64,000 bases of DNA from Anaerolineae bacterium. Its GTDB lineage: Bacteria > Chloroflexota > Anaerolineae > Aggregatilineales > Phototrophicaceae. The first letter of the stretch is position 1. Each line of letters begins with the position of its first letter. The DNA is taken from assembly GCA_022826865.1 (NCBI GenBank), contig JAJDUC010000056.1:1-64000 (forward strand), written 5' to 3'. Shown piece by piece: positions 44,327 to 52,847 of this stretch. The translations under genes and the position numbers were made by a program. The notes below the pieces were generated by a model. It saw only the letters and a program-made list of their open reading frames with translations, was not told where the DNA came from and searched no databases.

Positions 44327-45061
44327 GTGTCGCAACGCATCATAGCGATGTGGTCGGGCCCGCGCAATATCTCAACCGCGATGATGCGTTCCTGGGAGAG
44401 CCGGGCGGATACGCGTGTGATCGACGAGCCATTCTACGCCCATTATCTGCAGCACACCGGCTATGCGCACCCGGGCGCCGAAGAAATCATCGAGCGCTAC
44501 GATACAGATTGGCGCCGGGTAATCGCGCAGCTGCTGGACGGGGGCGGCGCGCCGATCTTTTTCCAAAAGCACATGACGCAGCATATGCTGGAACATATCG
44601 ACCGCTCCTGGATTGCCGACCTGTCCAATTGCTTTTTGATTCGCGAACCACGGCGCATGCTGCTATCCTTCGCCAAGGTGATTCCCAATCCAGGCTTGGA
44701 TCAAACCGGGTTGCCGCAGCAGGTCGAGATCTTCAATGAGCTGCGCCGGGCGACCGGGAAGATTCCGCCAGTGATTGAGGCGCGGGACGTGCTGCGCAAT
44801 CCCGAGGCGGCTCTGCGCAGCTTGTGTTCTGCCCTGGATCTGCCTTTTGATCCGGCGATGTTGCATTGGCGCGCGGGCAAGCGGGAGAGCGACGGCATCT
44901 GGGCGAGACACTGGTACGGGCGCGTCGAACGCTCGACCAGGTTTGCGCCCTATCAGGAAGACGATACGCCCCTGCCCGAGAATATGCGCGGTTTACTCAA
45001 AGAGTGCGAAGATTTGTATGAGCAGATCGCGCCATACAGCATTCTCCAGGAAGTGCGATGA
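44327..45061 (+). CDS. Sulfotransferase-like P-loop protein
   Basis: The 244-residue protein has a sulfotransferase-type P-loop RIIAMWSGPRNISTAMMRSWE near the start, VIDEPFYAHYL, FFQKHMTQHML and a 3'-phosphate-binding-like NCFLIREPRRMLLSFAKV. It resembles the N-terminal domain of plant branched-chain-aminotransferase-like proteins, where such a domain is fused to an aminotransferase IV domain. Here the second domain is the next gene, coupled by ATGA. The GTG at 44327 follows GGGAAAGG by seven bases. A TTG at 44294 would add 11 residues. Sulfonation has not been shown for this group as far as I recall. Confidence 0.82.
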   Translation: MSQRIIAMWSGPRNISTAMMRSWESRADTRVIDEPFYAHYLQHTGYAHPGAEEIIERYDTDWRRVIAQLLDGGGAPIFFQKHMTQHMLEHIDRSWIADLSNCFLIREPRRMLLSFAKVIPNPGLDQTGLPQQVEIFNELRRATGKIPPVIEARDVLRNPEAALRSLCSALDLPFDPAMLHWRAGKRESDGIWARHWYGRVERSTRFAPYQEDDTPLPENMRGLLKECEDLYEQIAPYSILQEVR

Positions 45062-45975
45062 AACAAGCATTCAATCCCAAGAACAAGGACCTCCTGATCA
45101 ATATCAACGGCGAGCTCTATCATCGCGATGTGGCCGGGATCAGTCCATTTGATTCGGCGGTGCAAGGCGGCGACGCGGTTTGGGAAGGGCTGCGGCTTTA
45201 TGAGGGGCGGATCTTTAAGCTGATTCCGCATTTGAATCGCCTGCGTGATTCGGCAATGGCGATGGCTTTCGCCGAGATCCCATCGCAGGACTTGATCATC
45301 GACGAAATCAGCAAGACGCTGGCTGCCAATCGAATGACGGATGGCGTGCATATTCGATTGACCTTGAGCCGCGGCGTCAAATATACTAGCGGCATGGATA
45401 CTCGGCTGAATACGCAGGGCCCGACTTTGATCGTTCTGGCGGAACACAAGCCTCCCGTTTACGACAAGAGCGGCATCCGTCTCATCACCTCCGGGATTCG
45501 GCGGATCCCGCCCGATTGCGTTGATCAGAACATCCACTCCTGCAATCTCATCAATTCCATTTTGGCCAAAATCCAGGCCAATGCCGCGGGAGCGGACGAC
45601 GCCTTGATGCTGGATTATCAGGGTTATGTGGCGGAAACCAACGCCACACATGTTTTCATCGTGCAGGACGGCGTTGTGATGACTTCGGATACAGGCTCAT
45701 GCCCGGAGGGCATCACGCGCGCGACAGTGCTGGAGATTTGCGCGGACAGCGGCATTCGGCATGAAGTGAAGAATCTGTCGCTCGCGGAGGTCTATCGCGC
45801 CGATGAGATGTTCTGCACCGGCACGATGGGCGAGTTGGCGCCGGTCATTGAACTGGACGGTCGGCAGATCGGCGGCGGCGCAACCGGCTCAATGAGCTTG
45901 CGGTTGAGCGAGCTCTTCCAAGAGCGTACGCGGAGGGAAGGGTATCAAGTGGTGGATTTCGCATCCGCCGGCTAA
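45058..45975 (+). CDS. Aminotransferase class IV-like protein lacking the PLP lysine
   Basis: The 305-residue protein follows the fold-type IV pattern of branched-chain and D-amino acid aminotransferases: VQGGDAVWEGLRLYEGRIFKLIPHLNRL, ADDALMLDYQGYVAETNATHVFIV, EGITRATVLEI and TGTMGELAPVIELDGR. At the segment where the family carries the PLP Schiff-base lysine (IKSLN in D-Ala aminotransferase) this protein reads NIHSCNLI, with His160. The next lysine, 171, is too far along the helix. It may be non-catalytic or use PLP differently. It overlaps the sulfotransferase-like gene by 4 bases. Automated annotation as IlvE would be doubtful. Confidence 0.88.
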   Translation: MKQAFNPKNKDLLININGELYHRDVAGISPFDSAVQGGDAVWEGLRLYEGRIFKLIPHLNRLRDSAMAMAFAEIPSQDLIIDEISKTLAANRMTDGVHIRLTLSRGVKYTSGMDTRLNTQGPTLIVLAEHKPPVYDKSGIRLITSGIRRIPPDCVDQNIHSCNLINSILAKIQANAAGADDALMLDYQGYVAETNATHVFIVQDGVVMTSDTGSCPEGITRATVLEICADSGIRHEVKNLSLAEVYRADEMFCTGTMGELAPVIELDGRQIGGGATGSMSLRLSELFQERTRREGYQVVDFASAG

Positions 45976-46018
45976 ACAAGATTGAATCATGAGATAGGCG
46001 AACAGAGGAGCGACATCG

Positions 46019-48286
46019 ATGTCAGATTTTTCATTTGTTGGCGTGCCAACACCTATGATTGATGGTCCCGCGAAAGTGACAGGCAACTTGAAGTATACGG
46101 GCGACCTGAAGCTGCCCGGCATGCTGCACGCGCGTTTCGTACTGAGCGCTTATGCTCATGCCGGTTTGAGCGGCGTGGACGCCAGCGCGGCATTGGCGCT
46201 GCCTGGCGTGCAGCGCGTGTTGACAGCGGATGATCTGCCCGCTTTGACGCCTTCCTCCCGCGCCAGGCTGATGCTCGCGCGCGAGCGGGTGATATTTGTC
46301 GGGCAGCCGATTGCGGTCGTGCTCGCCGATACGCCGGCGGCCGCGGCGGACGGCGCCGAGTTGGTCGAAGTCGAGTACGAGCCCCTGAACGCCGTCACGT
46401 CGATAGACGAGGCATTGGCGGAAGGCGCGCCGCTTGTTTGGCCCACGGGAATCCCAAGCGGCGCTGAAGACGAGGCCGCCCACGGCGCGGACACCGGCGG
46501 CGAGTCGGAAGCCGAAGACGAAGAAATTTCCAACATTGCCGGCAAAACTCACATGGAAACCGGTGACATACAGGCGGCGTTTTCTGAAGCTGATGTTGTG
46601 GTCGAGCGGACATTTGAGACGCCGATGGTGCATCAAAGTTCGATTGAAACGCAGGGCTGGGTGGCGCAGCCGAACCCGATCACGGGCGGCGTTACAATGT
46701 GGGGCAGCATTCAGTCCCCGTTCGGCGTCCGCCTGGACGTGGCGGACACGCTCGGCGTGCCCGAATCCGATGTGACCGTCTATGGGATGCCGGTCGGCGG
46801 CGGTTTTGGGGCGAAATTCGGCTTGTATGAGCCATTGACGGCGCTGATCGCCGCAACCGTGGGCCGGCCGGTCAGCCTCATTCTCACACGTGGCGAGGAA
46901 TTGCTGACGACGAATCCGGCGCCGGCTTTGCGCATCTTCGGCAAGCTGGGTTTCAGGCGCGACGGCACGCTGATTGCCATGCAATCTGATGTGACGGCGG
47001 ATACCGGGATTTATCCCAGCGGCTTGGGCGGCTTCGCGGCGATGCAATTCGCCAGTTTCTACCGCTGCCAGAATCTGCTGCTGGAATCGACCGGCGTCGT
47101 AACCAACAAACAGTCGGTCGGCGCTTATCGCGCGCCGACTTCGCCATCCGCCTTCATGGCGGTGGAGACGCTCTTTGATGAAGCGGCGGACAAACTCGGG
47201 ATGGACCCGGTGGAATTGCGCCTCAAGAATGCGGCGCGCGAAGGCGATACGGCGCCGGATGGAGGCGAGTTCCCGCCGATTGGCATGATCCAGACTCTTG
47301 AGGCGGCGCGCGAGCATGAACTGTGGAAGAACCGCGAAGAATCGCGCAAGGGCGGTCGCGGCGTCGGTATCGCCATCGGCGGCTGGATGGGCGGGCTCGA
47401 ACCGGGCGCGGCCGTCTGCAAATTGAACCGCGATGGTGTGCTGCAAGTGCAAATCGGCACGGCCGACCTCTCCGGTACGCCGACATCCTTCAATTTGCTC
47501 GCGGCCGAGGCTTATGGCGTACCGCCCGATAAGGTGCGCTTCGTCTATAGCGACACGGACAGCGCGCCTTATGGCGGCGGAGTCGGCGGCAGCAAGACCC
47601 TCTATACATTGGGCAATGCCGTCCTGCGGGCGGCGCATGACGCGCGGCAGCAGACCCTGGCCATCGCCGCCGAGGAGTTTGAAGTTTCAACGGAAGACCT
47701 GGAAATCGTCGATGGGCGCGTACAGGTGCGGGGCTTCCCGGATCGTTCCATCAAATTGGGCGAGATTGCCGGAAAGAGCATGACTTTCGGCGGCAAGTAC
47801 GAGCCCGTGCAGGGCCAGGGCCGCCAGGCGGTCACCGACCGAGCCCCGTCATTCTGCGCGCAAATCGCCGAGGTCGAAGTCGACGAAGAGACGGGAGACG
47901 TCAACCTGGTGAACCTGGCCGTCGTCCAAGATGTCGGCCGAGCGATCAATCCTATGGCGGTGGAAGGGCAGATGCAAGGCGGCGCGGTGCAAGGCGTCGG
48001 CTGGGCGCTTTATGAAGAAATGCGCTACGACGAAGACGGGCAATTGTTGTCCGGTTCCTGGATGGACTACGCAATGCCCGACGCGGTGCAAGCGGCGCCG
48101 ATCGACACGAAAATCGTCGAGGTGCCGTCGGTCAGCGGTCCCTACGGCGCGCGCGGCGTAGGCGAGCCGCCGGTGATACCGACCGTGGCGGCAATCGCTA
48201 ACGCTGTCGCTCATGCGACTGGCGTGCGCCTGTCGCAGACGCCCATGACTGCCCCGCGCGTCTTGGAGGCGCTGCAACAGCGCTAG
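46019..48286 (+). CDS. Xanthine dehydrogenase family molybdopterin-binding subunit (orphan)
   Basis: The 755-residue protein is the large subunit of a molybdenum hydroxylase. It has an N-terminal a/b hammerhead domain (VTGNLKYTGDLKLPGMLHARFVLSAYAHA) and then molybdopterin-binding blocks GGGFGAKFGLYEP, GAYRAPTSPSAFMAVE, GGVGGSKTLYTLGNAV, QMQGGAVQGVGWALYEEM. The catalytic glutamate is in GARGVGEPPVIPTVAAIANA. A Glu/Asp/Gly-rich insert, about 143-172, interrupts the hammerhead region. The Fe-S and FAD subunits that normally accompany it (CoxS/CoxM or XdhA/B types) are absent on both sides. Substrate unknown. Confidence 0.92.
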   Translation: MSDFSFVGVPTPMIDGPAKVTGNLKYTGDLKLPGMLHARFVLSAYAHAGLSGVDASAALALPGVQRVLTADDLPALTPSSRARLMLARERVIFVGQPIAVVLADTPAAAADGAELVEVEYEPLNAVTSIDEALAEGAPLVWPTGIPSGAEDEAAHGADTGGESEAEDEEISNIAGKTHMETGDIQAAFSEADVVVERTFETPMVHQSSIETQGWVAQPNPITGGVTMWGSIQSPFGVRLDVADTLGVPESDVTVYGMPVGGGFGAKFGLYEPLTALIAATVGRPVSLILTRGEELLTTNPAPALRIFGKLGFRRDGTLIAMQSDVTADTGIYPSGLGGFAAMQFASFYRCQNLLLESTGVVTNKQSVGAYRAPTSPSAFMAVETLFDEAADKLGMDPVELRLKNAAREGDTAPDGGEFPPIGMIQTLEAAREHELWKNREESRKGGRGVGIAIGGWMGGLEPGAAVCKLNRDGVLQVQIGTADLSGTPTSFNLLAAEAYGVPPDKVRFVYSDTDSAPYGGGVGGSKTLYTLGNAVLRAAHDARQQTLAIAAEEFEVSTEDLEIVDGRVQVRGFPDRSIKLGEIAGKSMTFGGKYEPVQGQGRQAVTDRAPSFCAQIAEVEVDEETGDVNLVNLAVVQDVGRAINPMAVEGQMQGGAVQGVGWALYEEMRYDEDGQLLSGSWMDYAMPDAVQAAPIDTKIVEVPSVSGPYGARGVGEPPVIPTVAAIANAVAHATGVRLSQTPMTAPRVLEALQQR

Positions 48287-48310
48287 AGCGTCATTCCCGA
48301 AGAAAAGCAT

Positions 48311-48342
48311 AGAGAGAGCCCACATTTCCGTGGGCTCTCTCT
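48311..48342. terminator. Bidirectional terminator between convergent genes
   Basis: AGAGAGAGCCCAC (48311-48323) pairs perfectly with GTGGGCTCTCTCT (48330-48342) around a six-base loop. It lies 25 bases past the molybdenum hydroxylase stop and 28 bases past the convergent SDR stop. No long T-tract follows; the strength of the 13-bp stem and its position argue for termination on both strands. Confidence 0.8.
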
Positions 48343-48369
48343 ATTCACTGAGATTGGCGCTGCGCCCGG

Positions 48370-49137
48370 TTAACGTCCGCCATCAATGGGAAGTACTTGA
48401 CCGGTGATCCAATTGGCATAATCCGAAGCGAAGAAGATTACGCCGTAGGCGATGTCCTCGGGCGAGCCGAGCCTTTGCAGAGCAAAGCGATTGATCAGAG
48501 CCTGCTGGCCCTCCGGGCCGTATGATTCAAATTGCCGAATTGAATTGGGATTGGACAGGACAAAACCCGGCGCGATGTTGTTGACGGTGATGTTCCAGGC
48601 GCCCAGCTCATGCGCCAGTTGGCGGGTCAAGCCAATTTGCGCCGCCTTGGCCGAGGCATAAGCCTGAATGCCGGTCAGGCTCACGCCTAGTCCGGCGCCG
48701 CTTGATATGTTGATGATGCGGCCGTATTGCTGCCTCTTCATACTGGGCGCGACCGCTTGCGAAAAGTAGAAAGCGCCGCGGGCATTCACCTCAAAGATGC
48801 TGTCCCAGTCAGTCTCGCTGATTTCTTCCAAGGGACGTCCGACCTGGCCCAGCACACCGCCGGCGTTGTTGACGAGGATCTGGACCGCGCCATCTTCCTC
48901 CAGGACTTCGTCGATAAAGCTGAAAACGGCCGCGCGATCCCGGACATCCACTGTCTTGGCACAACAGACGCCACCAACGTCCAGACAAAGGGCGAGCGTT
49001 TCTTGCAGTTCGTCGCCGAGCAGGTCGCAAGCCCAGACCGACGCGCCGCGCATTGCGAATGCGAGCGCAATTGCCCGCCCGAATCCATGCGCCGCGCCGG
49101 TGACGATTACGGTCTTGCCGTCGAATTGTATGTTCAT
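48370..49137 (-). CDS. Short-chain dehydrogenase/reductase
   Basis: The 255-residue classical SDR has TGAAHGFGRAIALAFA as the nucleotide loop, NNAGG, and the active-site YASAKAA with Ser at IINISSGAG. It ends ITGQVLPIDGGR. It resembles FabG-like sugar or hydroxyacid dehydrogenases. It is last in a minus-strand operon after the PanE-like and creatininase-like genes, overlapping the former by 4 bases. Together these suggest a pathway that oxidises or reduces a small hydroxy- or keto-compound. Confidence 0.9.
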   Translation of the reverse strand: MNIQFDGKTVIVTGAAHGFGRAIALAFAMRGASVWACDLLGDELQETLALCLDVGGVCCAKTVDVRDRAAVFSFIDEVLEEDGAVQILVNNAGGVLGQVGRPLEEISETDWDSIFEVNARGAFYFSQAVAPSMKRQQYGRIINISSGAGLGVSLTGIQAYASAKAAQIGLTRQLAHELGAWNITVNNIAPGFVLSNPNSIRQFESYGPEGQQALINRFALQRLGSPEDIAYGVIFFASDYANWITGQVLPIDGGR

Positions 49138-50141
49138 GAGAAGGCCGCCTTGAGTTCGTCCAAATTTTGAGTCGTTTGCTCGCGCCTTCCCGATTCTATT
49201 TCGCGGATCATGGCGATCCAGCGCCGCGTTAGAGGCAGCTGGAGACCCTGGGCATCCGCCTTCTCCAGCAAAGGCTCGTACATGCTGACTTCGGTCTTGC
49301 GCTTACGCACCGCCAGATCCCGCCAGATGCCGCTGTGCGTCTTGGCGGATTGCTTGTTAAAAGCGACCAGCGTATCGAGAGATGCCTCTATTCCCGCGTT
49401 GTCATGCTCCAGAAAGAGAGCCGGTTCGAAGCCGTTGAAACCGTAGGGTTCTATGCCAAGGCGATCGGCCAGCTCGAGTATCTCTTGCGCGGCGCGGATA
49501 TAGAGCTGCCGATAGCGCGCGTCGGCCAGCGCCTCTGCAATTGACTGCTGTGTCAGGGCGGAGATAAAGAGCATGGCGCCGTAAGCTTCTTTGCCCCAAA
49601 GGTAGCCCCAGATATTGTCGGTGATGATAGTGTTCTCGTCGAATTCAGCGAAAATCGACTGCATGCGCCGCAGCCGCTCGCTGATGGCGCCGTCCAATTC
49701 TCCGAGCACAACGGCGCCGCGTCCGCCAAAGAGAATCTCTCCGGGCGCGTGATAATCGGCGCTGAAATTGATGAATGAACCCAGGGTGCGATCCTGGCCG
49801 ATAATCTCGGCGATGACAAGTTCATTCAAGCCATTTTGCACCGAGACGACAAAGCCAGGGTCGGCAAGGCAGGGCGCCAGCGCCTCGGTTGCGGCGCGGC
49901 TGTGCTGCGATTTGGTGCAAAGCAATATGGTATCGAATTGTCCGCTGACTTCCCCGGGCAGCGCCGCGGCCGCCTCAACCGTGAATTGGTCGACCGGCCC
50001 GGTTATGCGCAGGCCGCTTTCGTTTATCGCGCGCACATGCTCCGCCGCGATATCTACAAACATCACGTCTTGCCCGGCGCGGATCAAATAAGCGCCGATT
50101 GTGCCGCCGATTGCGCCGGCGCCCCAGATGAGAATCGTCAT
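49134..50141 (-). CDS. 2-dehydropantoate 2-reductase family protein (PanE/ApbA-like)
   Basis: The 335-residue protein has a Rossmann start ILIWGAGAIGGTIGAYLIRAGQDVMFVD, then TILLCTKSQHSRAATEAL, VVSVQNGLNELVIAEIIG and the helical C-terminal domain with KTHSGIWRDLAVRKRKTEVSMYEPLL. The family reduces 2-keto acids. Several clustered members do not make pantoate, and no panB, panC or panD is here. So a ketoacid or ketolactone reductase in this catabolic cluster is more likely than pantothenate synthesis. Neighbouring genes overlap or abut. Confidence 0.87.
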   Translation of the reverse strand: MTILIWGAGAIGGTIGAYLIRAGQDVMFVDIAAEHVRAINESGLRITGPVDQFTVEAAAALPGEVSGQFDTILLCTKSQHSRAATEALAPCLADPGFVVSVQNGLNELVIAEIIGQDRTLGSFINFSADYHAPGEILFGGRGAVVLGELDGAISERLRRMQSIFAEFDENTIITDNIWGYLWGKEAYGAMLFISALTQQSIAEALADARYRQLYIRAAQEILELADRLGIEPYGFNGFEPALFLEHDNAGIEASLDTLVAFNKQSAKTHSGIWRDLAVRKRKTEVSMYEPLLEKADAQGLQLPLTRRWIAMIREIESGRREQTTQNLDELKAAFS

Positions 50142-50843
50142 TTAGTGCCAATCTCCTTCCAGCAGCGCCTGCGTCTCTTCGACAGCCGCTCGCCAAATCG
50201 CCAGCATTTCATCGTCCGGGCGCTGATACAGCCCGCCCATGTTGCCATCTCCCAATTTCTGACGGGTCCGCTTCGGGTTCCAAATCGCCAACTTGTCGAG
50301 GTCTACAAGCGGTTTCTGCCCGGCTGGCGGCTCCTGGCCCGGCAAGCGAGTCCAAGGGTAATTCTCCATCCAGGAAGCGTGCGAAGCGACCGGATCTGTT
50401 TCAAGCGCCTTTTGCCAGGTTTTGGGCGCATTGTACCAGTTGTGCCATTTGACGATCGCATCCGGATTGTCCATCGTCCACTCGCGCAGCATGCCTTGCG
50501 CCGGCGCATTGCCGCCATGCCCGTTGATCAGCAGGATCCGGCGGAAGCCGGCGCGGCGAATGCTATCGAGCACATCGCGAATGAGCGCCAGATAGGTTTC
50601 AACGCGCAAGGTCACCGTGCCGGGAAAGGCCGTCCACTGCTGCGCCAGGCCATAGGGGATGACGGGGTAAACGGGCACGCCGGCCAACTCGCCGACTTCC
50701 CGCGCCAGGCGCGCCGACAGGATCGTATCGACGCTCAAGCTGAGGTAAGCATGCTGCTCGGTGCTGCCGGTCGGCAGAATACAGCGATCATCGCCCTGAA
50801 GATAATCTTCAACCTGCATCCAGTTCATCTCGGAGATCAGCAT
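50142..50843 (-). CDS. Creatininase family amidohydrolase
   Basis: Members hydrolyse cyclic or linear amides with two metal ions; MftE and creatininase are examples. The 233-residue protein has ILPTGSTEQHAYLSLSVDTIL with metal ligands, VIPYGLAQQWTAFPGTVTL and LINGHGGNAPAQGML. The first motif reads STEQHAYLSLSVD in place of the frequent GSxEQHGxHLPLxTD, with conserved Glu, His and Asp retained. It is the first gene of the minus-strand operon, starting 242 bases from the divergent PhyH gene. Confidence 0.88.
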   Translation of the reverse strand: MLISEMNWMQVEDYLQGDDRCILPTGSTEQHAYLSLSVDTILSARLAREVGELAGVPVYPVIPYGLAQQWTAFPGTVTLRVETYLALIRDVLDSIRRAGFRRILLINGHGGNAPAQGMLREWTMDNPDAIVKWHNWYNAPKTWQKALETDPVASHASWMENYPWTRLPGQEPPAGQKPLVDLDKLAIWNPKRTRQKLGDGNMGGLYQRPDDEMLAIWRAAVEETQALLEGDWH

Positions 50844-50940
50844 GGAAATCCATTCTTCCGCATGCGCGGCGCTTGAGTAAGTCGGTCTATGCTTTAATCA
50901 GGCAGCCGATCGCAATGCCGCACCCGATTTGCATCACGTG

Positions 50941-50972
50941 AATATCATAGCGCGGACCAATTCGATGATATT
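50941..50972. promoter_or_regulatory. Inverted repeat in the divergent intergenic region (possible operator)
   Basis: AATATCAT (50941-50948) is a perfect inverted repeat of ATGATATT (50965-50972), separated by 16 bases, between the creatininase-like and PhyH genes. It is unusually A+T-rich for this genome. It could be an operator shared by both operons. No regulator gene adjoins it, and eight bases is short enough to arise by chance. Confidence 0.3.
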
Positions 50973-51085
50973 ATATGCAATGTCGCGCCGCGCCAAGTTG
51001 CCATTAACGCGCCATTTCCGTGCGTATGGTGGGTTTTGCGACAGGACATGTTTGCGACAGAGCGAATGAATGGCAGAGGCAAGCC

Positions 51086-51853
51086 GTGGATTCCATTTTG
51101 CGTTACTGGAAAATTACTGACAACGAGCGGAGGTTTTATGATGCCTTCGGGTATTTGTGCCTGCCGGGTTTGATCAGCCCGCGCACAGCCGCCAACCTGG
51201 CTGAAGAAGTGCTGGCGGTGATGAACGGGCTCGACGTCAGCGCTGATGCCCTGCGCCGGGCGACAACAACAAAAGACAAGCTGCGGCAGAGCCGGCAGTA
51301 TCTTGCGGGCTCGGGCCTGGAGCGGCTCATTCACAGCGTCGAACTCCTGGAAATCGCTTCGCAGCTCATGGGCGGTCCTTCGACGCTCTATATGCCATTC
51401 ACAGCAGTGAAGAGCGGCGGGGGCGGCGGCCGCTTCCATTTCCACCAGGACAATCAATACACGTGTTTTGACGGACCGGGCATCAATATCTGGTTCGCAT
51501 TGATGGAGATGACGCCGGAGAATGGCTGTTTGCAGATGGCGCCCGGCACACACAAGGCCGGGACCTTTGACCCGGTCGAGAGCGAAGATCGAGACGGCCA
51601 TCGCACGGTTGAAGTTGAACCGGAGGACTTTTTGCCCTTGCGCATGATGCCGGGCGACGCCGTGGCATTTACGCGGCTCACGCTGCATGGTTCCGGCGCC
51701 AACCATAGCGGTCAGCCGCGTCTGGGATATGCGGTGCAATATCATCGGGACGATGTGCGCGCGAGCAGAGACGGCGTGGATATCGGCTTGCTCAAAGAAG
51801 AGCCGCGATTTCACATTGCTCCGGTGGACGCCATTCGGCCCGACGGCGAGTAA
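51086..51853 (+). CDS. Phytanoyl-CoA dioxygenase (PhyH) family protein
   Basis: This Fe(II)/2-oxoglutarate oxygenase hydroxylates a small organic substrate. Iron ligands are in FHFHQDNQYTCF (HxD) and the distal His in LHGSGANHSGQPRLGYAVQYHRDD, whose arginine would hold 2-oxoglutarate. Also seen are PGLISPRTAANLAEEV near the start and MEMTPENGCLQMAPGTHK. I chose the GTG at 51086 (255 residues) because AGAGG lies six bases upstream. Starts at 51020 or 51026 lack a ribosome site. It opens the plus-strand operon with the DapA-like and OYE-like genes. Confidence 0.88.
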   Translation: MDSILRYWKITDNERRFYDAFGYLCLPGLISPRTAANLAEEVLAVMNGLDVSADALRRATTTKDKLRQSRQYLAGSGLERLIHSVELLEIASQLMGGPSTLYMPFTAVKSGGGGGRFHFHQDNQYTCFDGPGINIWFALMEMTPENGCLQMAPGTHKAGTFDPVESEDRDGHRTVEVEPEDFLPLRMMPGDAVAFTRLTLHGSGANHSGQPRLGYAVQYHRDDVRASRDGVDIGLLKEEPRFHIAPVDAIRPDGE

Positions 51854-51872
51854 ATAAAGGCGAGGAGTAGTC

Positions 51873-52844
51873 ATGAACATGGAGGTCCATGAGGCGATCA
51901 ACCCAAAGGAAATGATAGTGCCGCGGCGGAGAATCACCGGCATATCGGCGATTTTGCTCCCCTTCAGGGATGGCTATGAGATCGATTGGCCCGGCCTGGC
52001 CGCCCATGCGCGTCGCACAGCTGAGGCGGGCTTGATTCCCGCTGTCAATATGGATACCGGATTCGCCAATCTGATTTCCGAAGCGCAACGTCAGAAGGTG
52101 CTGCGAGCGACCCAATGCGCGCTGGGAGGCGGCAAGTTCGTCGCTGGCGCATTCGTCGGCGACAATCCGGGCGACGCCTTCGATCGCGAAGCCTATTTTG
52201 CTCAGATCGACGCAATACAGAACCACGGCGGCACGCCGATCATTTTCCAATCTTATGGTCTCACCGGGCAAGCTGCGGGCGATATTCTCCGCGCCTATGA
52301 AGCGCTCGGTGAAAAATGCGACGAATTCATCGCCTTTGAATTGGGCAAAATGTTTGCGCCCTTCGGCGCGATTTATGATCTCGAGACTTATCGCGGGCTA
52401 CTGGGCGTTTCGGCTTGCAGCGGCGCCAAGCATTCGTCTCTCAGCCGGCAATTGGAGTGGGAACGCATCAAGCTGAGGGATGCGCTGCGTCCGGAATTTA
52501 AGGTCTATACCGGCAATGACCTGGCCATCGACATGGTGATCTATGGCAGCGATTACCTTCTGGGCTTGTCGACATTCGCTCCCGATCTTTTCGCCGAGCG
52601 CGACGCCATGTGGCTGGCGGGCGATGCCGGCTTCTATGAGTTGAACGACTTGATTCAGTATCTGGGCTTTTTGGCTTTTCGGCCGCCGGTTCCGGCTTAT
52701 AAACATTCCGCGGCGCAATTCTTAAAAATACGCGGTTGGATCGATTCTAATCAGACGCACCGCGATTCTCCGCGACGCCCGGAGAGTGATATCGCCATCT
52801 TGCGCGACATTGCCAATCGCCTGGGACTGCTGAAGGCGAGCTAG
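51873..52844 (+). CDS. Dihydrodipicolinate synthase family aldolase/lyase
   Basis: DapA-family enzymes use a Schiff-base lysine to cleave or join keto acids such as keto-deoxy sugars, N-acetylneuraminate and hydroxyprolines. The 323-residue TIM barrel has [40 protein letters not shown] and the likely catalytic Lys186 in [11 protein letters not shown]. The C-terminal [28 protein letters not shown] also fits. Around the lysine it differs from true DapA (GIKEA/D), so lysine synthesis is unlikely. It has GAGGAG upstream, lies 19 bases after the PhyH gene and 3 bases before the OYE-like gene. Confidence 0.87.
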   Translation: MNMEVHEAINPKEMIVPRRRITGISAILLPFRDGYEIDWPGLAAHARRTAEAGLIPAVNMDTGFANLISEAQRQKVLRATQCALGGGKFVAGAFVGDNPGDAFDREAYFAQIDAIQNHGGTPIIFQSYGLTGQAAGDILRAYEALGEKCDEFIAFELGKMFAPFGAIYDLETYRGLLGVSACSGAKHSSLSRQLEWERIKLRDALRPEFKVYTGNDLAIDMVIYGSDYLLGLSTFAPDLFAERDAMWLAGDAGFYELNDLIQYLGFLAFRPPVPAYKHSAAQFLKIRGWIDSNQTHRDSPRRPESDIAILRDIANRLGLLKAS

Positions 52845-52847
52845 CTG

